Positions 50,101 through 59,617 of a stretch of DNA of 64,000 nt are shown piece by piece. The stretch is from Nakaseomyces glabratus (taxonomy: Eukaryota; Ascomycota; Saccharomycetes; Saccharomycetales; Saccharomycetaceae), in the NCBI RefSeq assembly GCF_010111755.1, contig NC_088959.1:806001-870000 (forward strand), read 5' to 3'. The translations under genes were made by a program, and so were the position numbers. Under the pieces are notes generated by a model. It did no database searches and was not told the origin of the DNA. It was given only the letters and a program-made list of their open reading frames with translations. Position 1 is the stretch's first letter; every line of letters starts with the position of its first letter.

Positions 50101-50898
50101 TTGCGGAGGTTGAAAGAAATTGTATCCAGTAGCTGTATCTTTTACTTTGAATATGTCAGTCAGAGAAACTCTAGTTTCACCAACGTAGAGATAGGAAGAC
50201 TTATTCCTTGTGCCCAAGCTACCTTGATTATTACTATCAGACGTGAAATTTCGCTTTTGCCCTGATGGACTATAACCACTGGGAGAAGAACTCACACTTG
50301 GACTTGGGATACTAAGTCTCTGTAGACTCAAATTTCCGAAAGATCTAGAATGTCTATGTGCTGTTGTAGAGCTTTTGTTATTGTCAATTGTCAAGTATGG
50401 CAAGTTTTTGGACGTTACGTTCGACCTGGTTCCTTCCGCTGTTGAGTTTCCATATATCGATGCATCAGAAATGCTTTCACCGCTAACACTGAGGTTTGTT
50501 CTTGAGTATGGCGTCAGCGCAGAACTCGAAGAGTAACCTCTCTTTCTCTTATTTTCCACCTCGGAACCACTATTCAAATCACTTTCATCATTCACTCCGT
50601 GAGAATGTTTAGAAGAAATGCAATCGTAAACAACCAAGTCTACATACGGCGACACTGGCCTGGCCGGCAGCTTCAACTTTACTATCTGGTTCCACCTGGT
50701 ATTGGAATTCTTCAGCCGCGATGACCTTTTCACAAAAAATGTATTAGTGGTCACAAAACAGGTGGGACAACACTGGAATCGCTGGAAAAGCTCTATCTTC
50801 TTAGTGCCAACAAGGTGGACCTCCAAGAACAACCCATTACGCATCCGGTCCTCCTTCTCACCTCTCCTCTTCCTCTTCCCAATACCCATCAGCCTCAT
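47188..50898 (-). CDS. PSD2: phosphatidylserine decarboxylase 2 (Golgi/endosomal)
   Basis: Psd2 converts phosphatidylserine to phosphatidylethanolamine in Golgi, endosome and vacuole membranes. The 1236-residue protein (yeast 1138) has two C2-type domains: an N-terminal one (FLEVHLVGTKKIELF, NTRWNQIVKLKL) and a central one (GVMFVHFESIEGLPEL, AMDPFIIMTFGRRVFKTSWRKHTLNPVF). A long Asp/Glu/Ser-rich disordered segment lies between them (about 330-480). The catalytic domain contains TFNEFFYRKLKPGSRP, FRLAPQDYHRIHCP, NPMAVRSELDVFGENVR and the autocleavage motif GGST (1136-1139), whose Ser1138 becomes the pyruvoyl group. The start MRLMGIGKRKRRG fits the yeast N-terminus. It is the YGR170W orthologue. 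Confidence 0.98.
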   Translation of the reverse strand: MRLMGIGKRKRRGEKEDRMRNGLFLEVHLVGTKKIELFQRFQCCPTCFVTTNTFFVKRSSRLKNSNTRWNQIVKLKLPARPVSPYVDLVVYDCISSKHSHGVNDESDLNSGSEVENKRKRGYSSSSALTPYSRTNLSVSGESISDASIYGNSTAEGTRSNVTSKNLPYLTIDNNKSSTTAHRHSRSFGNLSLQRLSIPSPSVSSSPSGYSPSGQKRNFTSDSNNQGSLGTRNKSSYLYVGETRVSLTDIFKVKDTATGYNFFQPPQWFPLYDKKRQKSDDFGKEQIIGEIQVGFRLKCNNRSHSIVQEFNEWNKYLHENKKSNLDLRNVYSSSAYLDDENEDLLSMKDPDARDLCDEFIEENINLDEEQVVMDEDDDDELEDDVLAIPNELIEPLGLLHLSSNNSDDSTSPDASGKNDSDPSNDAFDELENGYEDDVESFSDELKDIDYFPDEPLISENLENSSILTIPTMVTALDEYEVVLPSSDEVMTLDDVIASRNSSPDTPTDGLSRIKSGSPHIRSTGSFKDDRNEESENSSDLNSTILKMNRKKLFPMLKRKRTRANYSSFSNYYETLLSRKFQLSKREHALGVMFVHFESIEGLPELKNKISKTYYAMDPFIIMTFGRRVFKTSWRKHTLNPVFDERAAFEIYPNEKHYDIHLSVMDKDSFSYNDMIAKYELTLQEVMQKQTPDHDWKVIEIPLKLTLRDSENFDSPVLRLGIRYVPYSHLKSYFWKRAVSLSTDRETFDLVQTLLFLQRLGSFSEFDVLEFFSYYKKLPWSGETLTQDELVNGLQQWTKSGDFKNIWKCPSCFRSFRPSNNDMNSKLILENDLITHFALCSFKKCGKVLKPSYVSSQFASKRWFSKLLIKLTYGKYAVGSNNANILVQDRDTGIVLEEKISAHVKVGMRIIYNGKGKESKKFKTLLKTLSVRQGKKFDNPLSAKQIDSFIKFHDLDMSQCEPTEYRTFNEFFYRKLKPGSRPPEGDTSEVMVSAADSRCTVYSTIQKSKEIWIKGSKFSLNRLTGGYRPEIFNDSSCSIAIFRLAPQDYHRIHCPVDGVVGKPIFIKGEYYTVNPMAVRSELDVFGENVRVIVPIETKEFGPLLYIAVGAMMVGSIILTCQEGDFKRRGDEMGYFKFGGSTVILVMQSKKLIFDSDLVSNSLEGIETLVKVGMSIGHTPNIKEIKRRKVKPTDEKQIEKIKRSISVAEHKAENAGNIPWQMQLLEKDIREGNLWGTDT

Positions 50899-52038
50899 TA
50901 TTGGTTCTCTATACTTACAAGCTTATACATTGACTGCTCTAGCCTCCTTTTTAACACCTCTTTTTCAACACGTTTCACACTACACTTTCTCACAAATGTC
51001 TCAAATACCCCATTACCCAAAAGTTCAGAACTTATATATAGCGCTGCTTTGTGATCCAACCCGTCCCTCAGCCTAGTTTCCGGCCTGATGTGCTTTACGC
51101 TAGACAATGTTCAATATTCTGCTGGGTGATTTACGCTTTCGTTTTTTTCCAGCTGGAAAACTTGTAACCAGACCACTTGTTGTTCCTCCAGCCCCTTCAC
51201 CTGTACGCCAGTTTCTAAGCATTTTGAGATCTCGGCCAAGCTTCGAATTTCTTGTAAAGCTTCGAAAGTTATGATCTCTCAAAAAGGGTCCGGCATCTTC
51301 TTGGCTCCTCTTTTCCCCCCCTTTCTACAGCGATGCCGTGTGCCGTTCCATGCATCGCCGTGCCTTCTGCGGGTGTTTCTCTCTCTAGCCTGTCCCTCCC
51401 CCATTCTCCTAGACCTGGATCTCACAGTTTTTCTCACCGTTTCCTCCTTGCTACGTTAGTGGCTAATTTACAGTGGCACGGATGTTCCCCAAAACGGTAA
51501 TACGGGGAGAGGGACCCCCCCCAAGCGATGGCTTCTGTACTGTTGTCGGCTAATTTACTTTTTTCTTCCCATTAATTAAATAGTATATTAACAGCTCCCC
51601 GATTAGGAAAGTAATTAGATCTCTGGGCGTTAAGTAATATTATCGGAAAAACTCCCTTGCGGAATGTGTAGATCAGTCTAGTCCATATGGCGGAACAGGT
51701 CCACTAGTACTCAGCATAGCGCATACTCCTCTTTTTTTTTCCAGAAGAATTATATTTGTGTAATTGACATCTATAGTTAAAGTTTCTGTCTGACGTAGAA
51801 ACGATTTTCGATAGGGTCAGAAAGGTGTTTTCAATTGGGAATTCAACACTTCGCAGTTGCAAGCTGATTTGGCACTCCCAACTCTTACGATACGAACTTT
51901 TTCGAACTCACCCCCCCCTTCTAAACTGGATTGGTTCTCTTGTACAGCAAGAGAAAAAAATCTAATAAGAGATGAGATGAGCATTCATAACTGCCATTGA
52001 CTGTACAAACATACCACAACTGACAACGAGAACACACA
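50899..52038. promoter_or_regulatory. PSD2-LSO2 divergent intergenic region
   Basis: A 1.14-kb divergent spacer. The PSD2-proximal part (50899-51480) is of higher GC with pyrimidine-rich stretches; then come AT-rich sequence and C/G homopolymer runs (51517-51524 and 51911-51917). Short frames (for example 51271-51459) are unsupported. No RNA gene is recognised. Confidence 0.5.
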
Positions 52039-52311
52039 ATGGGTAAGAGATTTTCAGAATCTGCTGCGAAGAAAGCCGCTGGACAAGCGAGGAAAAGAGA
52101 GCAAGCGTACCATAAGCACCAAGCTGAACTGGCGGCCCAAGAAGCTGAAGAGGCAGCTAAATGGGAGCAAGGTTCCCGCAAGGAAAACCCAAAGAAATTG
52201 CTAGAAGAGCAGAAAAAACAAGAAAAGCTTAGAGCAAAGAAAGAAAGAGAGGCACTACTGGCTGAGGAAGAAGCCAGCCTCGGAAAAGGTGGAAAGGGTA
52301 AGAAGAAATAA
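52039..52311 (+). CDS. LSO2: ribosome-associated protein Lso2
   Basis: Lso2 is a small basic protein that binds the GTPase-activating region of translating or dormant ribosomes and helps recovery from starvation. The 90-residue protein (yeast 92) is a continuous charged helix: MGKRFSESAAKKAAGQARKR at the start, EEAAKWEQGSRKENPKKLLEEQKKQEKLRAKKEREALLAEEEASLGKG, and a KGKKK end. The strong match across the whole length and the position between PSD2 and PUS6 (YGR169C-A) make the call firm in spite of its size. Confidence 0.95.
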   Translation: MGKRFSESAAKKAAGQARKREQAYHKHQAELAAQEAEEAAKWEQGSRKENPKKLLEEQKKQEKLRAKKEREALLAEEEASLGKGGKGKKK

Positions 52312-52894
52312 AACGCTGAACCAGTTTTGAGACCACATTTCTGTATCACTTTGAGATAAGAAGCCCTTCAAATAAACACAAACACCCACACACACACACA
52401 CTAATATTTATGGATGAAATCCATCATAGAATGATGGACTTTATCACCATTACGACTTCAATTCCAGCATTTTTATAACATTTTCCCACCTACACATTTT
52501 ACCAAAAATGAAGAGTAAATATGTAGAGGAGAAGCAGAGCAGATTGTTTAATACCTAATTGAGAGTTTATACAACTATGCCTCCAACTCCAACTCCAACT
52601 CATTTACTCTGAATTAAACAAAAAAGCATATCACATATACCTAGCAATAATATTTTTGCTAACAAGAAGTATCAAAACTCATATTTTAAATCGTCATAAA
52701 TACCATAAGCTAGGTACATACTATTTAATCACTAATGTATTTTATTTTATATTTACAAAAACTTGCTAATTTTGCCATTACTCTCACAGCAGTACTAACA
52801 TATTTTTTTCCCATCTTGAATAAATGATGAAATTTTGCATACAGACTAAAACTTCAAAAGCTGAAACCAATAGGACTTTTCAATCGAACATGAA
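52312..52894. other. LSO2-PUS6 spacer, strongly AT-rich
   Basis: A 583-bp spacer, among the most AT-rich stretches in the window. It holds an (AC) run (52376-52400), a triple CAACTC-type repeat (52578-52600), an exact yeast ARS core match TTTTATATTTA (52745-52755) and a TACTAAC heptamer (52793-52799). I find no matching GTATGT donor for the latter, so an intron is not supported. A two-codon upstream frame overlaps the PUS6 start. Confidence 0.45.
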
Positions 52895-52898
52895 ATGA
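52890..52898 (+). promoter_or_regulatory. minimal uORF overlapping the PUS6 start codon
   Basis: ATG-AAA-TGA at 52890-52898 overlaps the PUS6 ATG (52895-52897), sharing its last TG. A ribosome that starts at the first ATG would stop on top of the PUS6 start, so efficient PUS6 translation would need leaky scanning, reinitiation, or a transcript start between the two ATGs. Confidence 0.6.
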
Positions 52899-54130
52899 GC
52901 AATATTCAATACTATTACCAGAGCGGTCTCAGGAAGATATATCCTTACTATCACACAAGGACGGCATTTGTGAAAGGTAGGTGGCACAATAGAACGGTCC
53001 TGGATGTACTGGTGAAAGAGTTTCGGGCACATTCTGCAGAATACTATGGCCATCAGATAGTGAACGGTAAATACAAGCTAATCAGAGACGGCCAATATCT
53101 CGACAACCTATCAGTATTAGATACGCCAATAAAAAACAATGATAAATTGGAATCGACAGTGCACAAGCACGAGCCTCCAGTTTTACAATGGTGCAGTAAC
53201 GAGGCAAATATACCTGGTAAGAAGATAGCAGGAATTGATATTGTATATGAAGACGAAAACTTATTGGTAATAAACAAACCTTGCGGTATACCAATTCACC
53301 CCACAGGGCTCTATTATGGAAATACACTAACTGAGATCTTGAAGGTGAATGGAGTCCATGCTCTTCCAGCTTACAGACTAGATAAAGTGACATCTGGTCT
53401 ACTAATACTATCAAAGGATACTGGCACTGCTTCTATGGTTCAAAAGAAGATACGATCTCATGAAATGCAAAAATGGTACTTGGCGAGAGTTGAAGGTGCA
53501 TTCCCACATGTCAATGAAGTACCACATATAGAGACTCTAGAAATACAAAGGCTAGACTTACCAATTGAGGAACAGATAATACAGGATAACTCAATTCTTA
53601 CTATCGAAGACTCTGATGTATACACAGTTGAACCAAAGAAACAGTACCCATCAGGGTTAAGCGTACCGAGATCAGCTAAGACAATATTTTATCCCATTAA
53701 ATACTTCCCACATAAGAATGAAAGTATTGTGGCCTGTAGACCAATAACTGGCCGTACACATCAAATAAGAATACACTTAGCTCGGCTAAATCACCCAATT
53801 GTTAATGACACAATATATTCTCAGAAGATTACTAGATACCCGGAAAGACTCAACTTTATCCGTTCGATAGCCAATTGGTCAGAAGCAAAACTCACAGATG
53901 AAGAGTTGAGTGAAACGTTTCAAATATTCATACAAGAGTCCGAACATTTTAAAAAAAAAGCTCTTGCGGAAAATAAGAACTGTCCTGTGTGCTCTGAATG
54001 TGGTGCACTTACGCTATCAGATCCTGATCCAGAAGATTTGAGTATTGATCTCCATGCGTGGAGGTATTCGGATGCAGAGAAAACTCTCAATTTTAAGACC
54101 GAACTGCCACAATGGGTGGTTAACGAGTAA
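52895..54130 (+). CDS. PUS6: tRNA pseudouridine synthase 6
   Basis: Pus6 makes pseudouridine 31 in cytoplasmic and mitochondrial tRNAs. The 411-residue protein (yeast 404) is a RluA-family enzyme. An N-terminal S4-like domain (TVLDVLVKEFRAHSAEYYGHQI, IRDGQ) precedes the catalytic core with VYEDENLLVINKPCGIPIHP, AYRLDKVTSGLLIL carrying the catalytic Asp163, and ACRPITGRTHQIRIHLARLNHPIVNDTIY. A C-terminal CPVCSECG cysteine cluster and LHAWRY segment also match yeast. The ATG (MSNIQYYY) is preceded five bases upstream by an overlapping two-codon uORF. It is the YGR169C orthologue. Confidence 0.96.
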   Translation: MSNIQYYYQSGLRKIYPYYHTRTAFVKGRWHNRTVLDVLVKEFRAHSAEYYGHQIVNGKYKLIRDGQYLDNLSVLDTPIKNNDKLESTVHKHEPPVLQWCSNEANIPGKKIAGIDIVYEDENLLVINKPCGIPIHPTGLYYGNTLTEILKVNGVHALPAYRLDKVTSGLLILSKDTGTASMVQKKIRSHEMQKWYLARVEGAFPHVNEVPHIETLEIQRLDLPIEEQIIQDNSILTIEDSDVYTVEPKKQYPSGLSVPRSAKTIFYPIKYFPHKNESIVACRPITGRTHQIRIHLARLNHPIVNDTIYSQKITRYPERLNFIRSIANWSEAKLTDEELSETFQIFIQESEHFKKKALAENKNCPVCSECGALTLSDPDPEDLSIDLHAWRYSDAEKTLNFKTELPQWVVNE

Positions 54131-54424
54131 ATATACTTAGATATAAGTTTATATTGTTATTCACTTATGCTCTCTTTATGTGTCGATTACAGCAATTCCT
54201 GTGATGAGCTTGCTAATGAATGATACACATCGGCATCGCGAAAGTCAACTTTTTTGACATGAAAATAAAGGCAAACTAGTTAAGAGATGACCGAATTGTT
54301 CACGTTTAAATGCGGAAAGCTCCTCGCAACAATTACCAACGTATTTGCATCATCTATAGGGTCAGTGAGGATTAAATTAATATAAACAGTGTGAATACAA
54401 TCGACCATTGGTTGGCACATTATC

Positions 54425-55489
54425 ATGAGCAAAGGTAACTTATCCTTTATCATTCGAGTATTACTCGAAAGACAGGCTGGTACTGTCAATGGGTTGAAAT
54501 TAGTAAGGAGGCGTGTGGTTGTAATGGTTTGCAGTAGTTTATTACTGCTAATTCGGCGGATTAAGAACTCTGGCGGTATGAGTAAAATTGATATACGAAA
54601 TTGGTGTTTGAATACTATTGCAGTTCTATTTGCGACCAATGCTTCTCCATATATAAAACCTATTTTGGATAATAAGAAATACGATAAGCTGATCGATAGA
54701 ATAACTCTAATATTTTCAATCATGATTTCTAGGACAGTACCTGAAAAGCTGGTTTCATTTTCAGTTGCTAACGTTATAATAAATGGAATCCGTAATTTCA
54801 TAAGTGCCAAAAAACCTGATGCTACTGCATCATCTCTACTGAACCATGCTGCAACTTCGATGTTAATTACGCTTATATACCTTTTGGATGACAAAAAAAG
54901 CCGGTTGTACAAGTCGATTATATTCAATGACAAGAATCTCTTCTATGATTTCGCCATAATTTTTTCTACCATTTCCATTCATTCATTTTATATGGACGTG
55001 ATGAATAAGCTTGGTTCTAAGAAAATAGATAAGGACTTCTTACTTGAACTTTATGAGCGTCGAAAAACTTACAGGAAATACAAAGCAAACTACTCAGAAA
55101 TATCAAACAATTCAAAGGTCATAGTAGATAAATTCAGAGAAAAATATGAAATAACATTCAAAAGGCAGAGAACAAAGCTTGAGAAAATACTGAATTCGAG
55201 GCTATTCCAAAACTTCATTAGTACGAGTCAGTGGTGTATATTTAAAGTTTTACTAATGCATATTTTTAGGAAAGAGAGTGGTAGGTTCAGATTTAATGGA
55301 ACGACCAAAAAATTCGTTGCTACATTTATAAGTCTATTAACCTTAGACTTCGGGAAGGTGATGAGTGTCAATACCTGGATATTGAAATTATTAACGTATT
55401 ACATCTCAATTAAATATTATCATTGGTGGCAAGTAACTGAAGAGATTAACAAGGTTGTCCTGTCTATTGCGTCTGCCCTAATAGTATAA
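54425..55489 (+). CDS. PEX35: peroxisomal membrane protein Pex35
   Basis: Identified mainly by position: between PUS6 and CLC1, as YGR168C (PEX35, 376 residues) in S. cerevisiae, with the same orientation. The 354-residue protein has several moderately hydrophobic segments (for example near residues 110-135, 150-165, 175-200 and at the C-terminus KVVLSIASALIV), fitting a polytopic peroxisomal membrane protein that regulates peroxisome number. A basic, charged stretch lies around residues 200-260. Codons are AT-rich, as in fast-evolving genes here. A long antisense frame (54280-54933) is its shadow. Confidence 0.82.
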   Translation: MSKGNLSFIIRVLLERQAGTVNGLKLVRRRVVVMVCSSLLLLIRRIKNSGGMSKIDIRNWCLNTIAVLFATNASPYIKPILDNKKYDKLIDRITLIFSIMISRTVPEKLVSFSVANVIINGIRNFISAKKPDATASSLLNHAATSMLITLIYLLDDKKSRLYKSIIFNDKNLFYDFAIIFSTISIHSFYMDVMNKLGSKKIDKDFLLELYERRKTYRKYKANYSEISNNSKVIVDKFREKYEITFKRQRTKLEKILNSRLFQNFISTSQWCIFKVLLMHIFRKESGRFRFNGTTKKFVATFISLLTLDFGKVMSVNTWILKLLTYYISIKYYHWWQVTEEINKVVLSIASALIV

Positions 55490-55702
55490 AAGATATTGCT
55501 GGCAATTATCTTATGGCGGTATACAACATTGGCTCTAAATATCCAGGAAAAGAATTCTCATAATCGTCTAGATTTATAGTACATGATAATTGTATCTAAA
55601 ACATTATAGAATAAAGATATAGTTACCCTCAGCACATATATTTTGAGGTAATAAGAAAAAGATACTCTGAAATACTTTAAAACACTCTCTAAATATGCAC
55701 TT

Positions 55703-56335
55703 TCAAGCACCTGGGACACCAGTTTTCCCCTTTAGCTTCAACAGAATTTCCTTAAACTTGGATCTGTCTCTACCACCGATAACATCTGCGTCATCAACAT
55801 TGATCAATTGCAACACACGATCCCAAGTAGTGTTGTCCTGTGAGAAGAACTGATCTCTTTCTTTCAAAAATTCTTCAGCTTCTTTCTTGGTTGTGCTTAT
55901 GTGTTGCTCTTTCTTCTTGTTGTAGTTGTCATAAAAGTCATCTATGTATTTGATAGCCTCGTCCTGGAGTTTCTTCTTGGCCTCTAATTCAGCCTCGTCC
56001 TTCTCCCTTATTTCGTTGTCACGCTTAGTTTTCCATTCTTGTACAACATGGGAACGATCTTCAGCCGTAGTGGTAGATTGCTGCATGTCACCGAAGTCAT
56101 CATATGATTCAGATGTATTTAGATTCTCCTGCACAGCAGCATCCTCATTATCCTTGGCAGCATTGTCGTTGTTGAAGTCGGATAAGCTGCCATCATCAAG
56201 CAATTCAGCGTCTTGCTCAGTCTTGAATTCATCTCCTAAAACCTCTGCTTCCCTCTTCAGGAAATCTGTGCTATTATCAAGGTTAGCTACAAGGTCGCTA
56301 TCATTGTTCTCCAATGGGGGGAATTTCTCAGACAT
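55703..56335 (-). CDS. CLC1: clathrin light chain
   Basis: Clc1 is the regulatory light chain bound to the clathrin heavy-chain hub in coats at the trans-Golgi network and plasma membrane. The 210-residue protein (yeast 233) has an acidic N-terminus (MSEKFPPLENNDSD...), a central coiled coil (about residues 95-155, HVVQEWKTKRDNEIREKDEAELEAKKKLQDEA) and a conserved C-terminus with FSQDNTTWDRVLQLINVDDADV and DRSKFKEILLKLKG. The coiled-coil part binds the heavy chain. It lies in the YGR167W position, transcribed with TRS65 and MRPS35 on the minus strand. Confidence 0.95.
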   Translation of the reverse strand: MSEKFPPLENNDSDLVANLDNSTDFLKREAEVLGDEFKTEQDAELLDDGSLSDFNNDNAAKDNEDAAVQENLNTSESYDDFGDMQQSTTTAEDRSHVVQEWKTKRDNEIREKDEAELEAKKKLQDEAIKYIDDFYDNYNKKKEQHISTTKKEAEEFLKERDQFFSQDNTTWDRVLQLINVDDADVIGGRDRSKFKEILLKLKGKTGVPGA

Positions 56336-56662
56336 TTTTCAAATGCTATGTTTAATTTTATAACTATCTAGACGGATTCTTGCTCCTGCTCAATCGAATA
56401 TACGTGCAATCGTTATCTAGAGTTCACAATTGGCCTGTAATCCTCTGAACTATACCTGGACTGCTGATCAATAGTGAACTTTTGACTAACAAAATCCCTT
56501 TTGGATCCACTTCTAAGCTGAAAAGTTCGATTTCGCAGTTTCGTCCCTCGAGGAATCGTACGTCGGTATGAATATAGCGAGTGATTGACTACACTGAAGG
56601 ATGATACCTTCTTATGAGTATATTCCTATATAAAAATGCAAAGAGAGATGTATATATAGTGC
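56336..56662. promoter_or_regulatory. TRS65-CLC1 spacer
   Basis: A 327-bp spacer with the TRS65 3' end and CLC1 promoter. Only AT-rich sequence and a short TATATATAG stretch (56650-56659) are seen; no gene. Confidence 0.45.
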
Positions 56663-58183
56663 CTATTCTTGTACCAGTATTGATGCTCCAGTACCTATAT
56701 CTATCAGTTCATTTGTCTTTAGGTCTAGTAATTTGAGGCCGGCCAGTGATTGGTAGTAACCCGGCATTATTGCAATGAAACTCAAGTCCACAAAATAAGT
56801 CTCATGCGGATCAATGATTGGTATCTTGTAGTCATTAGAGAGTAGAATTATCCCCTCTGTTATCTTCTTGTATTTCTTGTACAGTTGTATCTGCCTGTCC
56901 AAAGTTATGTTGCTAGAATTTTGTATCACTGGAGATTGGTTGTTGTAGTAGACAACTAAGTCCAACGGCACTGGGGAGGTGTTAATAATCTGCAACCTTA
57001 GAACAAACTTCTTGCCCATGTCCACTTTCAAATTGTTATTCAGGATGCTGAATTTGACATTTTTCAACTTATTGTATAACAGAGATGGTGTGGACACAGC
57101 GGTGGCACTTAATCTTGGCGATACACCAAATGGCTTTGCTGATTGATTTACAGCAAGAGTAGAGGATGATGCATTTGGTATCAAGTTAGGATTCACTGGA
57201 CGCTTGAGAGCAATATCGGTTTCCCATATAGTATTCACCGGGAATCTCTTATCTCCTATAACCAATTCATATTTCAAGTTTATCCTGACATGGTGGGGAT
57301 ATATTTGACTGTTTTGCAGCAAGGGAAGCTTGTAGTTTATACTATAGCTATCACGGAGGTATACTTCAAATGGCATAGTAAATTTAGAAACAGGTTCTAT
57401 CTCTGTTTGTGCTTTCCTATTCACTAGGTTATATGACACTCTATCAAAATGCATGGAGAAACTCTCTGAGGTGTAATGCTTCGAGATCAAGCTCTCAGCA
57501 GCTTTTGACGTTTGGAATTCAAGACATGATATTATAGAGGATATTTGTTCCAGTGCCGTATTTCGAAGCCTCATATTTATCAATGAGTATATTGGGTATT
57601 CTAGTTCAAATATTTCGTCCTTCTGATTTTGATCTTCTGACCCGATACCTTCATAATCCGCCTTCGTTACCGTAGTCGACGAAACTTTCTCTAACTCACT
57701 ATCATCAGATGGTAACAAAGAATAAACAGGCTCAAAACTGGTCAGCATTTCATCGTCAGAACTGTCTCTTTCCTCTTCTTCTTCCTGCAAACTGATACCA
57801 TTCAAGCGTTTTATGACAGATTTTTCACCATACCTGACCACTAGCCTCACTTTATTGTTATACCCATTGGTCATTACCACACTGGATCTAAATATTTTCC
57901 TTGCGTACGTGCTCTCTTCCAATCTAAGAAGCACACCCTCATGACATTCAATTTGAGTGAATATGTTTTGCTCCGATGATTCCAAGACTATCGCTTCATT
58001 GATCCATATGCTAATGCTATTAATACTAAGATTCTTTCCCTTGAGATAAAAGTATATCTCTAAGCACTCATCAAAGATCACAAATAACCTATCCTGCTTT
58101 GAGCTTCGCAGCTTGTCCAGTGTAACCTCGTCTACCACCCCGCCGGTTACTATCCCACGCTCAGTCGGTATAAAACACTCCAT
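56663..58183 (-). CDS. TRS65: TRAPPII complex subunit Trs65
   Basis: Trs65 (Kre11) is a fungal-specific subunit of TRAPPII, the exchange factor for Ypt31/32 in late Golgi transport; loss affects cell-wall beta-1,6-glucan. I place the start at the ATG at 58183 (MECFIPTERG, 506 residues), which aligns with yeast MECFVP; a longer frame would begin at GTG. Conserved segments are SSVVMTNGYNNKVRLVVRYG, SFEPVYS, LEYPIYSLINMRLRN, SCLEFQTSKAAE, NLVVYYNN-like DLVVYYNNQSP and the C-terminal KKITEGIILLSNDYKIP...GYYQSLAGLKLLDLKTNELIDIGTGASILVQ. The middle is Ser/Asp-rich. It is the YGR166W orthologue. Confidence 0.95.
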   Translation of the reverse strand: MECFIPTERGIVTGGVVDEVTLDKLRSSKQDRLFVIFDECLEIYFYLKGKNLSINSISIWINEAIVLESSEQNIFTQIECHEGVLLRLEESTYARKIFRSSVVMTNGYNNKVRLVVRYGEKSVIKRLNGISLQEEEEERDSSDDEMLTSFEPVYSLLPSDDSELEKVSSTTVTKADYEGIGSEDQNQKDEIFELEYPIYSLINMRLRNTALEQISSIISCLEFQTSKAAESLISKHYTSESFSMHFDRVSYNLVNRKAQTEIEPVSKFTMPFEVYLRDSYSINYKLPLLQNSQIYPHHVRINLKYELVIGDKRFPVNTIWETDIALKRPVNPNLIPNASSSTLAVNQSAKPFGVSPRLSATAVSTPSLLYNKLKNVKFSILNNNLKVDMGKKFVLRLQIINTSPVPLDLVVYYNNQSPVIQNSSNITLDRQIQLYKKYKKITEGIILLSNDYKIPIIDPHETYFVDLSFIAIMPGYYQSLAGLKLLDLKTNELIDIGTGASILVQE

Positions 58184-58582
58184 ATTTCTAGACCTCACTC
58201 AATTCCGAAGGCGTAACCCAGTTTTACTCAGTGGTAGTGTTACAGGAAGTGATACAGCTGTACAACAACAATTCCTATAGCCATAGAGAGTTCAAAAGAC
58301 TATAGGTACTTGCAAGTCGCCAGGCATCTTTTTTTTGCAAAAACGCCTTAAAGAGCAGGAAATTCGATGATTTGACTTGAAATAGTCAGAAATGGGTAAA
58401 GAACAGAACATCCTAATTGGAAACTATATACATTTTAGTTAAGTAGTAGATATATACATGAAATGGAAGACTAATTAGGAATATCGTTTGCTTTCTTGTG
58501 AATATTTCATTTGACAGCCCATTTTTAAAGGACATGGATATAAGGAACAGATATTGCAATTTGTGTGACAAACATGTGCTTT
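58184..58582. promoter_or_regulatory. MRPS35-TRS65 spacer
   Basis: A 399-bp spacer with the MRPS35 3' end and the TRS65 promoter. It contains a T-tract (58329-58335) and AT-rich DNA. No gene or RNA is recognised. Confidence 0.45.
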
Positions 58583-59617
58583 TCATATGTAAACCATTTG
58601 ACCAAGTTCATTAAATCCAATCTTTCTGTCCTTCTTGTTGTCGCGAAGCACACGACCGTAACGGTGTCCCACTTCACCTACTTTGGCGTGTGTAAACTTT
58701 AGCACGGATCTTTCGCCCTCCTTCAATTCACCGTAAACTACCTTCTTCTTGTGTTCTTTCTTCTCTATGTGGCCCTCACTGTGTTCACCAATGGTAGACA
58801 ACTTTTCCAATGTTTTTACAGCAGGCTCTAACTCTAACACTTTGGCAGCATCTACTGGACCAAATGGTTGTGACTCAGCGATGGTTAAGAATCTAGAAGA
58901 TAGGGCCTTCTGTGGGACCGGAATTTCTGATAGGTTTTCTCTGTTAGCTGGAACTTCTGGGACAAACAATGGAAACATCTTATACAGTGTCTCAGACATA
59001 ACCTTTAAATCTGGGGATATTCTGTTGAGTTTCTCCCACTTCTTTTCAACTTTCATCAACTTCACAATTGCCTCTACGCGGGGAATCTTCAAACCGTAGT
59101 TATGAGAAACCTGTTGGGTAGAAAGACCATTAGTCTCTATGTCGTTGTATATCTGAGCCTTAAGTTCCTCACTCACCATGTAGTTGGTCTTGCAGTGTGG
59201 ATTTGAAGGGAACGGTTGTAGCTGTCTTCTCTCAGAAACATCTTCGAGTCTCTTGTTATGTGGAGCGTCAACCAAAGCACCATCATAACGTTCAGTTAGT
59301 CTTTTACCTGTGTTTGGATCCCTCAGAGCCTGCCCTCTTTCGATGTCCGGTTTGATATAGTTAGGCACATGGTTGTTAGGTACTGCAAAATAAGTGTTCA
59401 TGACATACTCACCCTTGTAGTTCTTTGGGCCAAGAAATTGTCTCATGGCATACTTCAGATTGGTGTCATGTTTCTTTGGATGCTGCCTCCCCAATCTCTT
59501 GAAAGGATAGAACGGATACGCTAGTCTCCTTCTCGAAAGGTTCCTGACCTGCTGATAGCAGCATATGTTTCCTTGCAGGAGCGAACTGCTCTTACCACTG
59601 GCGGCCGGGCGAAACAT
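58583..59617 (-). CDS. MRPS35: mitochondrial small ribosomal subunit protein Mrps35
   Basis: A fungal-specific protein of the mitochondrial 37S ribosomal subunit. The 344-residue protein (yeast 345) begins with a basic, Ser/Arg-rich presequence ([17 protein letters not shown]). Conserved stretches are [103 protein letters not shown] and the C-terminal [38 protein letters not shown]. This is the YGR165W position and the last gene of the YGR172C-YGR165W run. Confidence 0.95.
   Translation of the reverse strand: MFRPAASGKSSSLLQGNICCYQQVRNLSRRRLAYPFYPFKRLGRQHPKKHDTNLKYAMRQFLGPKNYKGEYVMNTYFAVPNNHVPNYIKPDIERGQALRDPNTGKRLTERYDGALVDAPHNKRLEDVSERRQLQPFPSNPHCKTNYMVSEELKAQIYNDIETNGLSTQQVSHNYGLKIPRVEAIVKLMKVEKKWEKLNRISPDLKVMSETLYKMFPLFVPEVPANRENLSEIPVPQKALSSRFLTIAESQPFGPVDAAKVLELEPAVKTLEKLSTIGEHSEGHIEKKEHKKKVVYGELKEGERSVLKFTHAKVGEVGHRYGRVLRDNKKDRKIGFNELGQMVYI

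Noticed and set aside
52793..52844. TACTAAC branch-point heptamer followed by AG before PUS6, suggesting a 5' UTR intron
   Set aside because: No GTATGT-like donor at a reasonable distance; PUS6 aligns from its own ATG without an upstream exon.
54280..54933. 217-codon antisense frame opposite PEX35
   Set aside because: It overlaps the 5' end of a positionally supported gene; no family resemblance.
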